In this document: positions 26,811-35,490 of the stretch, in pieces
Numbering within the stretch: the first letter of the stretch is position 1
How the letters are laid out: each line of letters opens with the position of its first letter
Origin: Neobacillus drentensis NBRC 102427
GTDB lineage: Bacteria; Bacillota; Bacilli; Bacillales; Cytobacillaceae
Assembly (NCBI RefSeq): GCF_001591445.1
Contig: NZ_BCUX01000005.1
Coordinates: 155,467 to 219,466, forward strand
Reading direction: 5' to 3'
Length of the DNA stretch: 64,000 bases
Program-made: the position numbers and the translations under genes
The notes under the pieces: model-generated
Databases searched by the model: none
Told to the model about the DNA's origin: nothing
The model's input: the letters and a program-made list of their open reading frames with translations, nothing else

Positions 26811-27836
26811 ATGAGCAGTATCAGCCAGGTAGGCACAATAAGGAATTAGCCGTCTAGCCACTTCAAATTCCCTGTGTTTACAACCCGGTCTCCAGTTCAC
26901 TTCAAATATCCGGAAATTTTGCTGTGAATCGATTCCAACATCAATCCCAAGTTCATCGAAGGAATGTTCATATAATGTGTCTAAATGGGCAGAAATTGTC
27001 AGTGCAAATTTCTCCAAGTCTGTTTTTATTCGTTCGGACTCTTCCCCAAATTCATCTAAAAGAAAAGGTTCTAAGTCGCCGCGGTACCCTCCGCTGCTAA
27101 TATTGCTAATCAATTTGGTGTTACCACTAACCCGTGGATAAATCAATGTGATTTCCCATAAACCCTGTCTATTTTTTTGAACATGTAAGCGAAAGTCATA
27201 GGTTAATCCCGCTTTTGTTTTACATTCAATAAACGGCTGAAGCAAATATTTCTGCTCTAGGACTAACCTTTCAATTAGAACCTCCATTTCCTTGGTGTTA
27301 AACAGTTGAACATTTGGGCCGTCCGTTAATTTATACGTTTGCATGTCATTAAGTTTTTCGATAAATAATATTTTTTTGCCTTGATTTCCATTTACAGGTT
27401 TTATAACGGCACGAGAATGCATCTGAAGAAAAGAGTTAAACACTTGTGGATTACTTAATCTTACGGAAGGAATCAAATAACTGGAGAATTCGTGCGCTTT
27501 AAGTAGTTTTTTATATACTTTAAACTTATTTCCAACAGGATAACTTGTGAATAGTGAATATTCCTTTAGTTTTTTCAAAATAGCCGATTGCCTTTCCGTC
27601 TTAGGGTTGCAACTGTTAATGATGACTGCTGGAAAGTCCATTACTGTTTGTACCCATTCCCCCTGTTGATAGATCCACCCATTAATTTTCATAAGATTAA
27701 AATCAACATTGTTGAACGAAAAGTAAAAAAAAGGAATTCCCTCCATTTTTGCAACAGCAGCAAAAGGATATGCTTTTTTAACTTCTTGCGGATTTTTTCG
27801 ATTATGAAGCATGCCAATTGACTTCAAAATCATCAC
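26802..27836 (-). CDS. YheC/YheD-family ATP-grasp protein (spore-coat associated type)
   Basis: A protein of about 344 residues. The ATP-grasp fold is shown by SRAVIKPVNGNQGKKI (ATP-binding lysine and glycine loop), LLQPFIE, TYDFRLHVQKN and the metal-binding ELGIDVGID...FEVNWRPG end. YheC/YheD proteins of B. subtilis are associated with the spore coat and are thought to ligate an amino or carboxyl substrate. It is the last of three genes in one operon, 4 bases after the previous one. Substrate unknown. Confidence 0.82.
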   Translation of the reverse strand: MMILKSIGMLHNRKNPQEVKKAYPFAAVAKMEGIPFFYFSFNNVDFNLMKINGWIYQQGEWVQTVMDFPAVIINSCNPKTERQSAILKKLKEYSLFTSYPVGNKFKVYKKLLKAHEFSSYLIPSVRLSNPQVFNSFLQMHSRAVIKPVNGNQGKKILFIEKLNDMQTYKLTDGPNVQLFNTKEMEVLIERLVLEQKYLLQPFIECKTKAGLTYDFRLHVQKNRQGLWEITLIYPRVSGNTKLISNISSGGYRGDLEPFLLDEFGEESERIKTDLEKFALTISAHLDTLYEHSFDELGIDVGIDSQQNFRIFEVNWRPGCKHREFEVARRLIPYCAYLADTAHKT

Positions 27837-27840
27837 ATCC

Positions 27841-29067
27841 TTAAAGTGGATCTAAATAAAACTTGATTTCTTTTGATGCTGACAGGGCAATCTCCTTCGC
27901 TTGTTCAGGGTTATCAGCAGTCGCAATTACATAGGCATAGCGATCACCTAGTGAATATGGTTTTGTTAAGATGGCACCTTTTCTTGGCTTTACATAAACT
28001 TCCTTAACACCATCATAATTAGAAGCTTTATTTTTGCCGGTCACTTTTACGAGTATGCCGCGTGAATTAATAGTAAGATATTTTGCATAAACATGTGTTT
28101 TTTTAGTTACTTCTAGGATCGGGTCTTGCCCTAGGTAGAGTTTAAGTGTTTCTTTCACTAAATTGATTCCGGTTCCCTCTAGAATAATTCTATTCATCGC
28201 CCCCCCTGACATACGAGGATTAATTTCGATTAACTTCCACTTTCCATCAATGAGCCTCATTTCTAAATGACATGTTCCATTTTCCAATTCCAGCGCTTGA
28301 ATAATACTTTCAACCGCGCTTTGTAATTCCTCAAAAGTCACTTGATCTAGTTGGGCTGGATAACAATACCCAGTAATGATAAAACGATCACCATTTGATA
28401 CCTCCTGTTCAATTACTGCCACCATCGAAATCTGCCCATCCTTAGCGATGACTTCAATTAAGTATTGCGTTCCAAACAAATATTCTTCAATTAATACCGG
28501 GCTGGAAGGGAATTTTTTATTTAAATATTCTAAACCTTCTTTTAGCTCTGAGATGGTTTCAACTAGTAAAACATCCTTTGACCCGTTGGATACTGGATAC
28601 TTTAATATAAGTGGTAAATGCTGCTGATTCCCCTCGGCAAATTGCTGAATAGACAATTGTTCTCCCTGAAAGATAGTAAATTTTGGTGATACAGGCAGCG
28701 TTTTAAGATGTTCACGAAAACGTGTTTTCTCCTCCATGATTGCCAAAGCATCCTTGGACACAGGAAAAAGTCCTAACTCTTCAGAGATTCGTGCCGCATA
28801 AGAAACATAAGGGTCTATAAAACTAATAACTGCACAGATTTGTTTTCGATCATCTTCGAGATTTTTGAGGATTGAAAAAACAATCTCTTTTTCAAATAAA
28901 TTATCTACATACACCATCCGATCCACTTCAGGAAATTCATCTATTTGTTTGACAAATTCTCTTCTATTCGTTAATAGAACTGTATAATAACCCATAGTTT
29001 TTGATGTACCGAGGGCTTCTCTGCTTGTTCCTGATTTGTTACTTCCAACAAAGACAATTGTTTGCAT
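27841..29067 (-). CDS. ATP-grasp carboxylate-amine ligase
   Basis: The 408-residue protein is a complete ATP-grasp enzyme of the carbamoyl-phosphate-synthase-L/biotin-carboxylase-like type, different from YheC/YheD: an N-terminal Rossmann-like VFVGSNKSGT domain, PLILKYPVSNGSKDV, VLIEEYLFGTQYLIEV, and the metal site CHLEMRLIDG...LIEINPRMSGG. It should form an amide or peptide bond at ATP cost. It lies in the middle of the ATP-grasp operon, so it likely acts with the two YheC/YheD proteins. Confidence 0.82.
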   Translation of the reverse strand: MQTIVFVGSNKSGTSREALGTSKTMGYYTVLLTNRREFVKQIDEFPEVDRMVYVDNLFEKEIVFSILKNLEDDRKQICAVISFIDPYVSYAARISEELGLFPVSKDALAIMEEKTRFREHLKTLPVSPKFTIFQGEQLSIQQFAEGNQQHLPLILKYPVSNGSKDVLLVETISELKEGLEYLNKKFPSSPVLIEEYLFGTQYLIEVIAKDGQISMVAVIEQEVSNGDRFIITGYCYPAQLDQVTFEELQSAVESIIQALELENGTCHLEMRLIDGKWKLIEINPRMSGGAMNRIILEGTGINLVKETLKLYLGQDPILEVTKKTHVYAKYLTINSRGILVKVTGKNKASNYDGVKEVYVKPRKGAILTKPYSLGDRYAYVIATADNPEQAKEIALSASKEIKFYLDPL

Positions 29068-29091
29068 ATCAACCTACTTCCTCTGTGTTTT

Positions 29092-30177
29092 TTATTGGCT
29101 GGTTCTTTTAGTTAATAAGTACTTTCCATAGCTTATTGGAGTAATGTAGGTATCTCGCCATGTTTCGAACATTAATGCATGACGAAAGGTTAACCTTAAA
29201 TCTCTAGCATTACATTCAATAAACATGGGAAGACCATCCTTTGTAATCCCGACATCAAGTCCAATATCTGCTAGGTTTTCAATTTGATTACTCAGTTGCT
29301 TGGCAACCTTCAAGGATAGTTCTTCCACGTCAGCCACTACTCGTTTATCATCCAAGTCGGGAAGGTTTCTTAGAATATCTTCAAAGGCAAAACAGATACC
29401 GCCTTGAGCAGCATTTGTAACAATGCTGCCTGTTTTAGCTACTTTCCCCACCATCCCGGTCACTTGCCATGTGCCATTCCCATTTCGTTGGACGGATACC
29501 CGAAGGTCAAATGGATTATTATTATATTCTGCAAGTCGAATTCTCGATTGGATAATATAAATCCCGCTCGTTACCAAAGAATCTATTTTCAATGGTAACC
29601 GGTCTACAAGGATGATTTCTTCCTGCCACCTATCTTTTTGCGGATAGGTCAGCAACCACTCTGAATCGTTAAGGCGCGTTGCTTTCATGTTACGTCTTCC
29701 AAATGTACCACTGCTCGGTTTGATTATTAATTCCCTGTGTTTTCCCATCATTTCAAACATATTACTTTGATTAAATTGGACCGTATCAGGGAGATGTGCT
29801 CTTAGGTCTTCACTTTCCGCTAATAGTTTATGAATTTTGTATTTCCCATACTGATTCCATTCATTAAAAAATATTATGCCTTCTGCTTGTAAACTTTTAA
29901 GCTGTTTCTTGGCTGCTGAGCTACATTGATACCCTCTGTTATGAATAACGAAAGGTTTAGGAATAGTATTTTTCTGATACTTACCGTTTCTATTCATCAC
30001 ATAACCCGTTGTCTCAGATAAACCGGGCTGCAAATCCTCCAACCGAAGATAAACTGGAATGAGATTATTTATCTTACCCGCTTCCTCATAGAAAGCAAGG
30101 ACTTGTGACTGTTTACCGTTCACAATTTCTCGATATAATTGCGAACCGATGATAATTCCAATATACTCCTGTTTCAA
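29092..30177 (-). CDS. YheC/YheD-family ATP-grasp protein
   Basis: The protein has 361 residues. ATP-grasp features are RELIIKPSSGTFGRRN, IQSRIRLAEYNNNPFDLRVS, and the end IGLDVGITKDGLPMFIECNARD, ending in a YheCD-type C terminus. It is the first gene of the three-gene operon 30177-26802 and faces a divergent glycosyltransferase gene. Reaction unknown; spore-coat association is inferred from the family. Confidence 0.82.
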   Translation of the reverse strand: MKQEYIGIIIGSQLYREIVNGKQSQVLAFYEEAGKINNLIPVYLRLEDLQPGLSETTGYVMNRNGKYQKNTIPKPFVIHNRGYQCSSAAKKQLKSLQAEGIIFFNEWNQYGKYKIHKLLAESEDLRAHLPDTVQFNQSNMFEMMGKHRELIIKPSSGTFGRRNMKATRLNDSEWLLTYPQKDRWQEEIILVDRLPLKIDSLVTSGIYIIQSRIRLAEYNNNPFDLRVSVQRNGNGTWQVTGMVGKVAKTGSIVTNAAQGGICFAFEDILRNLPDLDDKRVVADVEELSLKVAKQLSNQIENLADIGLDVGITKDGLPMFIECNARDLRLTFRHALMFETWRDTYITPISYGKYLLTKRTSQ

Positions 30178-30262
30178 GCTATTTCCCCGCCTTATGAATA
30201 GGGTTTACGTTCAGGTGACCTCAACAAACCGCTTCTTACTATTAAATGCAAGGGTTATAGAT

Positions 30263-30290
30263 TTGGAGAGATAAAAACTCCAATTTTTTT
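30263..30290 (+). terminator. Terminator-like hairpin in the leader of the glycosyltransferase gene
   Basis: TTGGAG and CTCCAA pair around 9 bases and are followed by seven T, in plus orientation. It stands inside a divergent intergenic region, about 60 bases before the glycosyltransferase start, so it may be an attenuator or simply a chance hairpin. Confidence 0.4.
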
Positions 30291-30351
30291 GAAACATTCA
30301 TAAAATAATCGAATACACTAAGTTACATTACTTTAAGAGGTGTTATGTATA

Positions 30352-31521
30352 ATGAGAATTAAACCAAAAGTGGCCATCATAACCCCTGGTTCCTTCCCCA
30401 TTCCATCATCTCGTTCAAGTTCCGTTGAAACAGTTATCGAGATGCAAACAAACATTCTCCAAAACGATATTCAATTCACTGTCTTTGGGAAAAAGACAAA
30501 AGATCTCCCTTCCGTTGAAAAACAAGGAAATATTTCTTATGTCAGGGTTACTTATCGACATTGGACAAGGTACCTCTCTAATGTCATGACAAAACTGTCA
30601 AAACTCAATCCCGATATCATCCAAATAGAAAATCGCCCAAAATATATTCCCCTCATTCGGCACAGGTTTCAAAATGCACTGATTTTCTTATCACTGCACT
30701 CGACCATGTTTATTTCTAAAGCACATATTGAAAAGGAAGCGTTAATTAGAAATCTCCATCAAGCTGATAAAATTATTGTCAACAGCCATTTTCTTAAAGA
30801 TTATTTAATAAAACTAACAGATTGTGATGCAAATAAAGTCATTGTCAATTATTTAGGGGTGGATACCACTCAATTCCAATCGAAATGGTCATTAAATCAG
30901 ATAAGTAATAAAGAAAAGTTTATTAAACAAATGAACCTTGAAGGGAGGAAAATCATCTTATTTGTCGGACGCTTAAGAAAAATAAAGGGAATTCATATAA
31001 TACTGCAGGCTATGCCTTCAATTATCCAAGCGGTGCCTAACACCTTATTACTTATTGCCGGCAGTGCGTTTTATGGTTCAGAAAGAAGAACCAGCTATGT
31101 TGACAAATTATTTACATTAGCAAAGAATTTTCCGGAGCACGTCCGGTTTGTTTCGTTTATCTCACATGAGGAAATCCACCATTGGTTTAAGGCAGCAGAT
31201 CTTGTTTTAGTCCCTTCAATTGGACATGAAGCATTCGGATTAGTGAATGTGGAAGCAATGGCATGTGGTGTTCCCGTTATCGCAACAAAAATTGGGGGAA
31301 TGCCGGAGGTTATTGAACATGGGAGAACGGGGTATTTGATAAATCTACAAAATATTGAAGTGGAGCTATCCACTTGTGTAATTCAGCTCTTAAACAATCC
31401 TAAAAAAGTGGAATTATTAGGTCTTAACAGTGTTGAACGAGTGATGGAACATTTCACTTGGGAGAAGAGTTCTAACCGTATCCTTCAATTGTATATCGAA
31501 ATGATAACTGATAAAAAATAG
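30352..31521 (+). CDS. Family 4-type (GT-B) glycosyltransferase
   Basis: About 389 residues from ATG 30352 (AAGAGG upstream). The GT-B donor-binding half has ILFVGRLRKIKGIHIILQA and the EAFGLVNVEAMACGVPVIATKIGGMPEVI motif that binds a nucleotide sugar. It resembles spore-coat glycosyltransferases of the CotSA/YtcC type. It is divergent from one ATP-grasp operon and converges on another ATP-grasp gene, so it may decorate the same product. Confidence 0.85.
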   Translation: MRIKPKVAIITPGSFPIPSSRSSSVETVIEMQTNILQNDIQFTVFGKKTKDLPSVEKQGNISYVRVTYRHWTRYLSNVMTKLSKLNPDIIQIENRPKYIPLIRHRFQNALIFLSLHSTMFISKAHIEKEALIRNLHQADKIIVNSHFLKDYLIKLTDCDANKVIVNYLGVDTTQFQSKWSLNQISNKEKFIKQMNLEGRKIILFVGRLRKIKGIHIILQAMPSIIQAVPNTLLLIAGSAFYGSERRTSYVDKLFTLAKNFPEHVRFVSFISHEEIHHWFKAADLVLVPSIGHEAFGLVNVEAMACGVPVIATKIGGMPEVIEHGRTGYLINLQNIEVELSTCVIQLLNNPKKVELLGLNSVERVMEHFTWEKSSNRILQLYIEMITDKK

Positions 31522-31524
31522 AAC

Positions 31525-31554
31525 GTCCCTTTAAGGAATAGTTCCTAAAGGGAC
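31525..31554. terminator. Hairpin between converging genes
   Basis: GTCCCTTTA and TAAAGGGAC with inner GGAA/TTCC pairing form a long stem with one bulged A. The minus strand continues into ATTTTTTA, so it may serve both genes. Confidence 0.65.
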
Positions 31555-31562
31555 ATTCCTAA

Positions 31563-33896
31563 CTATAAAAATGCTCTTTCATGGAACTGAATTGTATTTC
31601 CATACGCATCTTCATCAAGAATTTGGAACTCTTGAATTTGAACTGCATAAAACATTGGCTGGGTCCGAATTTTTAAATACGTGTCATAATCCAATGTCTT
31701 AAAGCCTTTGAAGCTGGGATATATATTTGCTTCTAAAATCCACGGGAAGCCATGCTCATCTAAAGCGATATCTATACCAAATTCAGCAAAATGTTCATTT
31801 TTTTGGTCCATTATCCGGCAAAACCTTTGGCAAAGGTTTAAAATGTTCCGATAAACAAGCGAAAAGTTTAGTCCTTGGGTTGAACTCTTGATGACTTTTT
31901 CCAATGTCATCGCCTCTCCACCCCGAGCAATATTGGTTAGGTCTTCATCTTCTCGAGCAACCCTGCATTCAATTCCTGAGCATTGCCACTTCCTATTGTT
32001 ATATTTCTGCATCACAACCCTGACATCAAGGGATCGATTATTTACCTTTAGGAGCGGGATATAGGTTTGAAATAAATACTCTTGATCAAAAATCCCCATT
32101 TCCTCTAACAGTGCTTGTAGATCTTCTTTATCCTTCAGTCTGTGCTCTACTTTTGTCATATTCCGATAATCAAATAAGCTAAAACCTTCTGTTTTAGAAT
32201 CTAATTCTACTATAAAAATTCCGCGTCCTCTGGATAAACTTACAGGCTTTAAAATAACCTTTCCATTTTCTATTACAAAGTCAATTAATTCTTCCATGTT
32301 ATCTAAAAGGATAGTGGCCGGTAAGTGTTGCTTAATTTCCGGGTTGTTTTTTAGTAAATAAAGATCTGATTTTTTAAAGTGATAGGAATTAAATAAATGA
32401 TTATCGGTTAATTCCACAAGTTGTCGAATATCATTTTCCTTTTGATGGAAATTTCGACGGTAGATGGTAGAGGGGATGGGGGTAGAATCATAGCGCCAAT
32501 GTTTTTTTACCGGGTCATAGATCATCCCATAAGCAATTCTCTTTTCCCAATCGACTGAACTTGCTGAAAAGGCGATTGTTACTCCGCCATAACGATGGTA
32601 TTCCCCAAAACGATCATTGAATTTCTCCATATAATCTAAATTATAGACATGACTTTTTTCACCTAACAGAAAGCCGATGGTTGGACCAATAATTGCCTTT
32701 CTCTCTGAAAATCGGATTTGATATACCAGGTCCACAGGGAGATGCATAAGTTTTACGAGAGCGTTAGAAACAAACAGTTCCACTGGATTTTGATAGGAAT
32801 TATGTCTTAGCGGGATTGCGTCTTCGTAAATGTCAAAGTGACAGGTCTCTTCATTCACCCCAAATTTTACAATTTCAGGTTGTTCCCTCCAGTTCTCGGT
32901 AAGTCGGTCCGGTAACTTCATTTTCATTTCATTATCATGAAAAACCTTAAATTTCACCCAAACATTTTCAAAATGGGGACTTGATTTTTTGACAAACGGG
33001 GTAATTTTATCATGTTGTAATTCTACATTGCTTTCCTGAACGTTTGCTTCAGTTTCCCCACTATTCGTGTGCAGGGTTTGATCATCATTGTTCAAATCCA
33101 TGATTTCTTTAGCGAGCTCAATTGGCCACTTAAGAATCGTACCAGCTACTTTTTGATTACTTTCACTTATGTCTTTCACAATGGTGAGGATAGGACATGT
33201 GGACTGAATTCTAATTTCACCATTTTTCATCAACACAAACTGTAGACCAATTTCATAGATTCTTGGATAATAATAATGGAGAATCTCTAAAATTTGGTGA
33301 CTTACTTCAAAAAGGTCTTCTTGCGTTTCCTCTAGCATTAAAAGATTATCAGTAAGTAGCAGATAGGCTTCCTTAAAGGGTAATACTTCGTCATCTTTCT
33401 TGGCATAAATGAACGGAGTATCCCATTGATGATCGCAATGTTTTTGTCCTAAAACGTATATACTGACGGATGTCAGATTTTGATTCCTGGTAACTAAATT
33501 TACATCCTTTAGGGCAGGATGTGTTGCCATCAAATCCAGGAAATCCTTATTCTTAATATTGGTCTTTTCATTAATGAGCGTAATACCTGTTTGCTGTGCA
33601 AGTTCAAAGATTGTCCGATTGTTTTTCTTGCGATGATAATTTGTGGGATTATAGATAATTGACGGAATTTCTATGAAACCCAGTAAAACTATCTCCTCAT
33701 CTTTGATCATCATTGCATTTCCCTTACGTTCGTTTACCTGCAATTCTTCTAAATTAAAAAATAGTATGTTCAAATTTAACTCTTCGCCCGCTATTGCATA
33801 TTGGAAAACAAAGGAATCACCCTTGGTTAATTCCTCATGGGCAAGCCTATTCCATTGCCGATTTGGTAAAATAATACCAATAGACTTTTCATCCAT
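31563..33896 (-). CDS. Tandem YheC/YheD-like ATP-grasp protein (777 aa, N half degenerate)
   Basis: From ATG 33896 (GAGGGTGA 7 bases before) the chain has about 777 residues, twice the family length. The C-terminal 440 residues are a complete YheC/YheD unit: GKVILKPVSLSRGRGIFIV, LFQTYIPLLKVNNRSLDVRV and FGIDIALDEHGFPWILEANIYP. Residues 1-270 echo the same layout (IGIILPNRQWN start, IGLQFVLMKNGEIRI near the end) but lack the lysine/glycine ATP loop and the final E-x-N metal ligands. The N half is thus probably non-catalytic. Spore-surface role is inferred. Confidence 0.75.
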   Translation of the reverse strand: MDEKSIGIILPNRQWNRLAHEELTKGDSFVFQYAIAGEELNLNILFFNLEELQVNERKGNAMMIKDEEIVLLGFIEIPSIIYNPTNYHRKKNNRTIFELAQQTGITLINEKTNIKNKDFLDLMATHPALKDVNLVTRNQNLTSVSIYVLGQKHCDHQWDTPFIYAKKDDEVLPFKEAYLLLTDNLLMLEETQEDLFEVSHQILEILHYYYPRIYEIGLQFVLMKNGEIRIQSTCPILTIVKDISESNQKVAGTILKWPIELAKEIMDLNNDDQTLHTNSGETEANVQESNVELQHDKITPFVKKSSPHFENVWVKFKVFHDNEMKMKLPDRLTENWREQPEIVKFGVNEETCHFDIYEDAIPLRHNSYQNPVELFVSNALVKLMHLPVDLVYQIRFSERKAIIGPTIGFLLGEKSHVYNLDYMEKFNDRFGEYHRYGGVTIAFSASSVDWEKRIAYGMIYDPVKKHWRYDSTPIPSTIYRRNFHQKENDIRQLVELTDNHLFNSYHFKKSDLYLLKNNPEIKQHLPATILLDNMEELIDFVIENGKVILKPVSLSRGRGIFIVELDSKTEGFSLFDYRNMTKVEHRLKDKEDLQALLEEMGIFDQEYLFQTYIPLLKVNNRSLDVRVVMQKYNNRKWQCSGIECRVAREDEDLTNIARGGEAMTLEKVIKSSTQGLNFSLVYRNILNLCQRFCRIMDQKNEHFAEFGIDIALDEHGFPWILEANIYPSFKGFKTLDYDTYLKIRTQPMFYAVQIQEFQILDEDAYGNTIQFHERAFL

Positions 33897-33980
33897 TTCT
33901 CTGTCACCCTCAATCATTTCAGGTCATTTATTATTTTGCATTCATGATTCTATGAAATTGTAAGGAATAATCTGTTGATG

Positions 33981-34565
33981 TTATTCTTTTATTTTCAAGA
34001 ATTTTCCCCATTGTTCATAGATGTCTGGTTCTTGATTTTTTACATGCTCTAAAAATGTTGCTAATAGACCTAATTTTTTTAAGTCCTTGAAAAGTCGTTT
34101 TGGAAACGACCTGTGAATTTTAAAAGAATTAACATGATCGATAATTTTCAACTTTCCATTCTTATTATAGATCGTATGTCTTAAGGAGAAATCAATTCTC
34201 ATAAACTGTAAACCTCTAAGTTCTTTAATTAAATCAATAATTTCAATTGTTAACTCCTCGGAAATTTCCTTTGATTTTCCAAGAAATTCTTGCAAGGAAG
34301 GCCCGGTAAGATACTCCATAATAATATAATTTTCTCCCGCTTCATAAACCTCTGGTAAAATGGCTGTTTTTTCACCAATATGTTGTAATACATGCTTTTC
34401 TCGAAGGCAATAAATTTGTTTTGAATAAATTTTCACACAGCGGTCATCGGATAGTTTAAACACTGCTCCTTGCAATCCTTTTCCAATCAGGGGATAGTCT
34501 GTTGGATTGATTTGAACCTGAACTGGCCTCCCCGGCGTAACGACAATTTGGGTATAATCATTCAT
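33981..34565 (-). CDS. Small protein-kinase-like protein with altered catalytic loop
   Basis: The protein has 194 residues. It keeps a glycine loop (IGKGLQGAVFKL), the VAIK lysine (CVKIYSK) and a hinge (IIMEYLTGPSL). The HRD loop reads RIDFSLRHT, so the Asp remains while the His and the Mg-binding Asn are replaced, and DFG reads DHV. It resembles the short Bacillus YrzF-type kinases. Activity may be weak or lost. It lies between the tandem ATP-grasp gene and a second kinase gene in the same direction. Confidence 0.65.
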   Translation of the reverse strand: MNDYTQIVVTPGRPVQVQINPTDYPLIGKGLQGAVFKLSDDRCVKIYSKQIYCLREKHVLQHIGEKTAILPEVYEAGENYIIMEYLTGPSLQEFLGKSKEISEELTIEIIDLIKELRGLQFMRIDFSLRHTIYNKNGKLKIIDHVNSFKIHRSFPKRLFKDLKKLGLLATFLEHVKNQEPDIYEQWGKFLKIKE

Positions 34566-34633
34566 CTGGCATAATCCCCTTTTATGGAAATTAATATTTT
34601 GTCCCCTGTTAAAACCATTCCTGGGACTACATG

Positions 34634-35308
34634 TTAGGAAAATGGCATTAGTGCATCAATAAACTCTTGTGCCGATTGAAACCGTTTGAGTTTATTCTTT
34701 CTTGTTGCTTTCCTCATAACCTTTTGTAACTTCTGATTGGGAATCTGTTTGCATGCTTGTATTTTCCGTATGGGTGCAAAACCTGTTAACAGGTACAAAC
34801 ATACACATGCAGCACTATATAAATCTGAACTGTAAGTTAAGTTGGCAGAAAAGATGTGATTTTGTTTCTTAAGCTCCGGTGGTCGATACCATCTTGTAGC
34901 CCCTCGATGATTTCCTATATATTCACCCGATTCATTTGTACGGACAGCAGAACCGAAATCAATGATTTTGACTGTTTTCGGGTCATTATTACAAATTAAA
35001 ATGTTATGTGGAGTAATATCGCAATGGAGAATGCCATGTTGGTGGATTACCTTTAATCCTTCAAGGATACTAATTGTTATTTGAACTGCACATTGTTGAT
35101 CATGAATGATTCCTTTTTTAAAATAACCAAGTCTTCCGCCGGGGTGATATTCAAATACAATATACCCTGTTTGTTCCTCCTCGAAAAAATCTAAAAAGGT
35201 AATGATATGTTTATGAATCGGTATGTTTTTTAGTAGATTGCTCTCTTGTTCTGCTTCTTTTTTGCTTTCAACCTTTTTTATTACTACCTGCTTTTTTTGT
35301 TCATTCAA
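34634..35308 (-). CDS. Ser/Thr protein kinase, N terminus unresolved
   Basis: The kinase core is intact: VVIKKVES lysine, hinge YIVFEYHPGG, catalytic loop LHCDITPHN, IIDFGSAV and the WYRPPEL activation segment. The first usable canonical start, TTG 35308, falls after the glycine loop. The same frame is open back to a TAA at 35407-35405 and encodes IGKGATSLVFFG upstream of 35308, plainly part of the kinase. An AAAGGGGGA site is at 35389-35381, but no ATG/GTG/TTG is in frame near it. The gene therefore uses a non-canonical start or carries a mutation or sequence error. Confidence 0.7.
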   Translation of the reverse strand: MNEQKKQVVIKKVESKKEAEQESNLLKNIPIHKHIITFLDFFEEEQTGYIVFEYHPGGRLGYFKKGIIHDQQCAVQITISILEGLKVIHQHGILHCDITPHNILICNNDPKTVKIIDFGSAVRTNESGEYIGNHRGATRWYRPPELKKQNHIFSANLTYSSDLYSAACVCLYLLTGFAPIRKIQACKQIPNQKLQKVMRKATRKNKLKRFQSAQEFIDALMPFS

Positions 35309-35451
35309 ACCAAAAAAGACCAGGCTTGTCGCACCCTTCCCTATAGGTTGATGATCCAGTGTATACTTTTCGAATGTAGTTCCCCCTTTGTGAACTTGGC
35401 TTTTTTATATCTTATTATTAGTAAGACAAGAATTCTTGTATGTATAACCAT

Positions 35452-35490
35452 AAAAAATGAGGTTGTCTCAAGTGGACAACCTCATTTTTT
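35452..35490. terminator. Bidirectional terminator after ypcP
   Basis: A perfect 16-bp stem (35452-35467 with 35475-35490), A-rich on one side and T-rich on the other, overlaps the ypcP stop codon. Confidence 0.9.
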
